Positions 57,501 through 64,000 of a stretch of 64,000 nucleotides of DNA are shown here, in pieces. The notes beneath the pieces are model-generated. The model was not told the DNA's origin. It worked only from the letters and a program-made list of their open reading frames with translations, and did not search any database. Position 1 is the first letter of the stretch; each line of letters starts with the position of its first letter. The stretch is from Rotaria sordida (Eukaryota > Rotifera > Eurotatoria > Philodinida > Philodinidae). The translations under genes were made by a program, and so were the position numbers. The DNA lies in NCBI GenBank assembly GCA_905250125.1, contig CAJNOL010000270.1:6078-70077 (forward strand), in the 5' to 3' direction.

Positions 57501-59900
57501 TAGCTTAAAGGTGTAGTTTTAAGTCAATTGATCAATTATCATATTGACTAAAAGCAACATCACCTTCACTTTTTTTTTTCTCTCTTCTTTAAAAAAAAAA
57601 AGAAAAAAAATTCTTTGAAATTACAGATGAATGATGATAAAGAAACTTAATCTACACTTGACTTATTAACGACAGACGAGAAACGAATCGCGTGCATTTC
57701 ATTTCTTATCACACTAATTGCAAATATACACTTCAACTCATATCTTTGTTTATAGACACACGCCATGCTGATCAATCAAACACATCAGACTACCGAATAT
57801 TACATTGATTTTAATCTTATATATTATTTTATATATTGACAACAGTCAATATATATTTTCATTCTTTTTTTTTTTCCATACTATACTACAACAACAATAA
57901 CTTCTTTTTACAATTAATTTCTATCTCAACATTTAAAAACAATATAACAATAACTATTTTATTAACGTTTACCTTTCACTTTTTACTAAAAGAAAAAATT
58001 CCAATTCTATTAAACAAGCATTGTTCTGTTTTTTTTCTCTTAGTGGATAATGACGAAAAAAAAAAAAAAACATTTCTATTTTCATTGGCTGACTATCGAT
58101 TGTCGGTCATATGCAATATAATAGAGGAAGAAGTGAACGGAAGGGAGCGATCATAGACTCTGACAGTAGTTTGTTATTTGCTCATACGTCCACTTGTGGT
58201 CCGACATGCTTTTCTATTCTATTGGAATTCTGCCGGAACTAAACTTATTCCTCTCTTATAGAATGATTAAAAAAAAAAAGAAAAAGGCACGCTAATAGAA
58301 AAGAATCTGTATATATTTACATTGGAGTAGAGTATCTTTTAATCTTCTGTCTATTGAAGAAAATGAATAGAAACGAGTGTCACTGAAAAATAAGTTATTC
58401 TTCTCATCTCTGTGTCTCAATTGTCAATGTTGATAAAACAATTTCACAAGTACTTAAGCTTCTCTTTTTTTTTCTCTTTTTTTTTGATTAACTCAATATG
58501 GTCAATCGAATTTTTCTAAAGTGTCAATTATCATTTGATCTTTATTTTCAATTTCGTTTTCTAATAAGGAAAAAGAATAAGATGATATTATCTTATGAAG
58601 ATAAGAAAATAAAAAAAAAAAAGAAACGAGAAAGATTTGTCAATCTATATATAAAGGTGCTTATCTGTCGTCAGATATCGATACATCATTATGTAAAACA
58701 AGCGTACGAATTATATTATGGTGGAGACTGACAAAAGAAAAGAACGACACATTCCTTGTCTCATCAATCATCTTGACTTCTTGAATGAGTCCAATTAAAC
58801 AAGCAGATATTCTCTAATTAGAGAAAGAAAAAACGAATGTCTGCATATTGTTGTTTATTCGATAGTCATTCGATGATGATGATGATGATGATTATGATCT
58901 TAATCAGGGATCTATAGACAATTACATCATTTTCTTTAAATCAATATGTGTCATTTGACATTAACTATGTATCTTATCTTCAAAGTTAAAAGGTTTCGAC
59001 ACGATCTAAATCATTGTTAACACTTGAATAGACAGAAAGAAAAAAAAACGAAAGAATGAGATTGATTTAAAATAAATTCCATTTATGAAAAAACAAAGTG
59101 AGTTGCAGATGGTGAAAGACAAACATAATATTGAATGTTTATGTTCTTTAGTTTTTGTTGTTGATAAGTAAGAGTAACTGGAGAATAATTGTCTCCATTT
59201 GAGTCGATAAATGCAATGTTTGCTTATTGAAAAAAGAAGAAGAGAAGAGAACAAGAATAAGAAGAAGTGGGGAATGGCGTCGTTGTCGTCATGTTGATGT
59301 TGACTTAAGAGGGTGAGGCCACTCTCTTCTCTCTTCTATAATGACTCGATGATTTACTTAGGGCACTATTCTTCATTATTAGTGTTGCCTTTTTCTTTTC
59401 TCTTGTTGTTCTGCTTCTTCTTCTTCTTCTTCTATTTCTTTATCCAATAAGAAGAGAAAAAGTTTCTTTTTTTTTTTTTCTTCTTTCACCCGTTGGCGAT
59501 GTTAACAAGGTACTCGAACAAGAATGTAAAACATGGTGTCTCGTTCTAATGTCAACCAATGAGATTTTTTTCTTGAATAGTTTATCGACAAATAGGGTGG
59601 ATGAGAGAAAAGAGAGTATCAATCTTGTCTACAACAAGAAACAATCTTAGTTTTTCTTTTTCTCCGCTTTCTCTCTTGTTCTTATGCCTATTCGTTTAAC
59701 AACATATTAACATAGCCAACTACCAAACATAAAAAAAGAGAAAGGCAACAACTAAACACTTGCTTCGTTTTATTCCTTTTTTTGTTTCTTGTTGTTGTTT
59801 CTTTTAATTATGTAAGTTTTTTTTTTTTTTTTTTATTTGTTTTTAATAATGATAAAAATATTTAATTTGACATATAATAAATAATAAATATATTCAATAG
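54563..59900. other. Long AT-rich region upstream of the Iroquois gene, no gene recognised
   Basis: Over 5 kb of very AT-rich sequence with poly-A/T runs. Short ORFs (for example 56298-56678 plus and 57836-58156 plus) have a Phe/Ile/Lys/Asn composition that AT-rich DNA gives by chance. The missing 5' exons of the Iroquois gene may be here but I could not find them. It may contain distal regulatory DNA, as Iroquois loci usually have wide flanks. Confidence 0.45.
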
Positions 59901-61026
59901 GATAACCGGTCTTAATCCATCCGATACAATTAAAGTAAAATTTTTATTTTAAATTAAATCAAAATTGAATAATTTTTTTTTTTTTAAATTCTTTAAAGGA
60001 ATCAAATGTAAATATGAATTCATTAATTAATGGAAATCCATGGCGCCATCATAATCCATATGTATATGATCCAGCTGCAGCTGTTGCTCTTATTGGTTAT
60101 TCACCATATGGACCATCGTAATTTTATTTTAGATAAATATCAATTTTTATTTTAAAATATTGTTTTGTTTTGTTATTTTTTTTCAGTTATTCTCCTCATA
60201 TGGATTTAGCTGGTAGAAGAAAAAATGCGACAAGAGAAACAACAGCAACATTAAAAGCATGGTTATATGAACATAGAAAAAATCCTTATCCAACTAAATC
60301 AGAAAAAGTTTATTTAGCTATAATGACTAAAATGACATTAACACAAGTTTCAACTTGGTTTGCTAATGCTAGAAGAAGATTAAAAAAAGAAAATAAAATG
60401 ACTTGGTCACCAAGAAATAGGTTTGGACCTTTTTCAAAATCGTGTTTTTATTTTTGTTTTAAAATAATATTGTTATATTAAAGAACGAATGATGATGATG
60501 ATGATCGACAAGGTGTCGGATCAAACAGTGATGCTAGTGATGATGAATGTAGTTCCCCACCAGCACGAATAACAACACAAAATCATTATCTATCAGCTCC
60601 TCTTACTGTTCTTCAACATCAACATATACAAATACAACAACAACAACAACCAATAACAGGTTTATTTAATTATATATAAAAATGTTTTGTTTTTTTTTAA
60701 AATTAAAATATTGAAGATGAATCATCTCGAAAACGAAAATTTGATGATATTGAACCAGTTGAAAGAAAAAAATCATCAGGAATTTGGTCACTTGCTGATA
60801 TGGCTGAAAAAAATCCTCATCGATCATCTACAACATCTCTTCAAGGTTTGTTTTATTTTATTTGTTAAAGCTTTTCTATTCATCTCTCAGTCAAGTGTAA
60901 TATATCCAATTGATCACGTCAGTAACTCTTTAATCTTTATACAAATAAATTCTTTCTTTTTTAGAAAGACAAAATACGACAAGTCAAACAACAACAACTA
61001 TTGGTGCATTTAAACCTTTCAAATGA
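59901..61026 (+). CDS. IRX: Iroquois-class homeobox protein (TALE), 3' six exons
   Basis: Transcription factor of the TALE class acting in patterning. Exons 59901-59934, 59999-60117, 60187-60420, 60484-60659, 60717-60845 and 60965-61026 join in phase, giving 250 residues to TGA 61024-61026. The homeodomain is in the third exon: [20 protein letters not shown], then [20 protein letters not shown], then [20 protein letters not shown], with the three-residue loop extension (NPYPTKSEK) and the class-typical RRKNATRE start and KKENKMTW end. Acidic DDDDD follows, as in other Iroquois proteins, and [13 protein letters not shown] matches the family's IWSLA motif. The first listed exon starts with the last base of a codon, so more 5' coding sequence exists or existed. 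Introns are 52-119 bp; the third retains an open frame that extends the ORF artificially. Confidence 0.9.
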
Positions 61027-64000
61027 GGTTTTTTTCTTTCTTTTTTTGTTTTAACCAGTCGGACATTGTTTATGTCAGATATTCTCATTCCACATTAACA
61101 ATAATATCATCGAAGAATTAAACAGTGAAATAAATAAATATATATATATATATACATATATACATATACATCGCATTATCATCAAACAATTATATGCGTA
61201 TCAACTTTTTTTCTTTTTCTTCTTTTTCTTTGTTTGTTTGTTTGTTTAATAGAAATAAAAACAAAATAATCTTTCATTTATTCACTTGAACAGAACACTA
61301 GTTTTTTTTTTTTAATATTTTACACATAGAATAAGATATTTAGTCTTTTTCTCATTTTATTTCGATAAAAAAAAGCAAATTTCTTTTAATTTTGTATGAA
61401 AATAATAATTAATATTACTTTTAGTTCGAATTGAAATTTTTTTATCTTGAATAATTTTCTATTCTATCAACATTTGAAAGATGAATATTAATTTAAATAA
61501 ATCATTCTCTTTTCTAGTTCGATCATTGATTAAGAAAAGTAAGTTATTTAAAGAATTTTAAAATAAATAATTTTGTTGTTTTTTATAATTGATAGGGGAG
61601 AAGAAAAAAAAGCGAGTAAAGATGATAAAGGATAAATATCGAATAAAAGAAATAAATTGTTCTATTGAATAAAATGAAAATAAATCTGAGTGAAATAGAT
61701 ATTGAATGCGATAGCCATAGGCATAAATGAATATAATTCAAGGTTAACTAATTTATTTGCATATTCGTTAAACATTTGTTTGAAAGAAAAGGCAAATGAA
61801 AATAACCGTAAAAATCGATTAGAATTCAAGAATAATATCGTCAATGTGTTTATAATATGTTTTAATAAATAATGATATAAAATAGGTAATAAATGTTTTT
61901 AATACTTGTTAATGAATGATATTAATTATAAAAAGAAAAAAAGAAAAAAAGTTCGAAAATGTTCTTTATCCGGACTAGGGAACGGTCAATTGTTGTCGTA
62001 GTCTAACAAATCATTGATATGATAGACCTTTAACGAGCATATTGTGTTACCCATCAACAAATCATACATATATCTTTTTCTTGAAGACATTTCAATGAGC
62101 TTCTGTATAAACATCTGTTCTTAACAACAAGATGATCTCATATTTCAATTCTCTGGATTAACTTATCATAAATTGCATCATCAAATCTTTAAATTGATTT
62201 TTATCTTTTCAACAAATCATTTTATATTCAACATATGTCAATCATCATCATTTTACAAACAAAAAAACCAACGAAAAAAAAAAAAAAATCAAATGAATTT
62301 CTTTTCTTCTTCGTGTTTTTTATTTCAATAAACATATCATTATAGAGAAGTATTTATTTCTAAAATAAACATATTGTTTTTTTTTGTTTTATTGATAAGA
62401 ACAAAGAAAAGATAAAACAAAGAATTAGTTTAAAGATAAATAAATGAGAATGGATGATGACAGCTTCATATCATAAAACGAACTCATCATTATTCTCAAA
62501 GAAAACAAATGACAATCATATATGAACACGTTTAACTCATTTATTTATTTTATTTTTCAATAATATATATCATTATGAGAAATTTCAACATTTTTCTCAT
62601 AATTTATTTCTATTAATTCAATAAAATAACAATAAATCTTTGAATATTTTTATTTAAATAAATAATTAAATAATTTGACTAATAGAAAATGAATATTCGA
62701 TATTTATATCTCATATCTACATAATGCTCAAATAAATATAATCTCAATGGAATTTATATTGAAATCGGAAGGAAGTATTACCTTAACTATTTATCAATAT
62801 TAGCTTTTATCATTTACATATATGTTCATCTTACTAAATATTTACTTCTTTTTTTTTTTTCTTCTGTTTTACAAATCCTAATCTTAACTTCTATTTTTAT
62901 AATTGATTTGCATTTTTACTAATATATATATTGTACTTTTTAGACATTTTTATTCAATTAAGATTTTTTTTAAACATTATTCGATTTATATTCTTTATTC
63001 AAACATTTAGTTGTTTTATCTTTATTTTATAAAAAAAAAAAAAAAAAAAGTTGATTTTAATTGAAATAAAGAATTTTTTTTATAAAATGAAAATAAAAAA
63101 AGCAAAATAAAATGTTATTATTTGATTGAATGTAATGAATTATTGTTTATAGATTTGTAATTAAAGTTATATGTATATATGATAATAAACGATAATGAAG
63201 TGTTTTCGTCTTCGTGATGATTTATATTATTGAATTTTATTTTCAAGGAAATGATTTCAATTGATTTTTTAGTTTATAGAAATTATTCGAAATAAGTATC
63301 ATTCTTCATCAATGACAGTTCACTTCACTTTTTTTATGTAAATTAATCGGAAGTTATTATTATGCAACGGATATTTTTGTTTTGTTTCTCTCTAAAATAA
63401 TATATTGAACATTTATTTAATACATATTTATAGAATTGTTTATCAAATTTTTTTTATTTTACATATTTTTATGTAAAAATGAGTAAATGTTGATATATAT
63501 ATATATATATATTTAAATAAAATAAGAAATAATTTCTTGATTGAAGCCAATAAATAAAAATAGATAAAATATATAGATATAGGTTGATAATTGGAAATAA
63601 ATAAATCGAAATTCTCTTTCTTGAAAATCCTCATAGAATAATAATAAAGATAATAAAAGAAAATGTTGATAAAAAAGACCTTGGAAAAAAAACGTATCAT
63701 TTTTATATAAAATGATATGATGATAATCTGACAAGAGAAAATATTCTTTAGTGGTCTCACTTGTTATTATAATATCCCTAATGTGATCATAGGTGCACTA
63801 TTCTCTTTTCTCAATTGTCTATCGTTTTTTTGACTAATGTATCATAACTGTCTATATCATTATTTATCGGAGTTTTTACGTATCAGAATAGAGAATGACA
63901 TCAGCATTCAACAAAACAATTCAATTGATTGATGAGAACGGCTTATCTATATAGAAATTAGCAAAAAAAAAGAAAACAATAACTATCAGACTTCATTTCA
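61027..64000. other. AT-rich 3' flank of the Iroquois gene, no gene recognised
   Basis: Contains TA-rich microsatellites (about 61138-61172 and 63490-63512), poly-A/T runs and no convincing coding exon. The two overlapping minus-strand ORFs near 63443-63760 are Phe/Ile/Tyr-rich and look like chance. Confidence 0.5.

Noticed and set aside
1-64000. tRNA, rRNA, CRISPR arrays, bacterial operators or riboswitches
   Set aside because: Looked for tRNA TpsiC-arm-like GGTTCGA contexts and regular repeat-spacer arrays; the few GGTTCGA hits (11719, 35039) have no cloverleaf, and no CRISPR-like spacing was seen. The window is eukaryotic.

Overview
The window looks like nuclear DNA of a bdelloid rotifer, most likely a Rotaria-like species. 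The case rests on strongly AT-rich sequence, animal genes split by tiny introns (about 45-60 bp, GT..AG), an arginine-specific ADP-ribosyltransferase and an ankyrin protein of a type common in bdelloids, several kinds of decayed DNA transposon, and short arrays resembling TGTGGG, which I recall as the bdelloid telomere repeat. The assignment is inference; no species marker was seen.

Layout. 0-5 kb: the 3' part of a tubulin-folding cofactor E (TBCE) gene, now a pseudogene, then an intact monofunctional peptidyl-hydroxyglycine amidating lyase (PAL). A small homeobox ORF lies antisense inside PAL's largest intron. 7-10.6 kb: an intronless stonustoxin-like/FN3/AIG1-type GTPase gene whose C-terminal tail is cut off by an in-frame TAG and a frameshift. 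10.6-27.2 kb: transposon-rich. It holds a Tigger/pogo-like transposase relic beside an assembly gap, a Helitron, the ADP-ribosyltransferase and ankyrin ORFs (possibly two parts of one gene), palindromes, a small hAT-type element and a decayed 4-kb hAT element. 27.4-41.3 kb: three conserved housekeeping genes head to tail on the minus strand: GGA (VHS-GAT-GAE), a RICH-type BAR-RhoGAP, and NGLY1 peptide N-glycanase. 42.5-53 kb: a second repeat-rich block with Helitron and hAT-type relics, a palindromic repeat family with CCAGGTCGA ends, a tandem set of 29-nt exon-like blocks, a telomere-like array beginning inside a duplicated exon, a PI31-like gene and an unidentified gene. 54 kb: a secreted DUF2059-like protein, a possible bacterial acquisition. 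59.9-61.0 kb: the 3' part of an Iroquois (Irx) homeobox gene. The rest is AT-rich sequence without recognised genes.

The genes do not form one pathway. GGA and RICH both act in membrane traffic and actin/Rho control, and NGLY1 acts in protein quality control. The tight spacing of RICH and NGLY1 (182 bp) is notable but does not prove co-transcription. The most interesting observations are the antisense nested homeobox gene, the 29-nt exon-like array, the telomere-like junction at 51.5 kb, the DUF2059 gene and the split ankyrin/ADP-ribosyltransferase pair.
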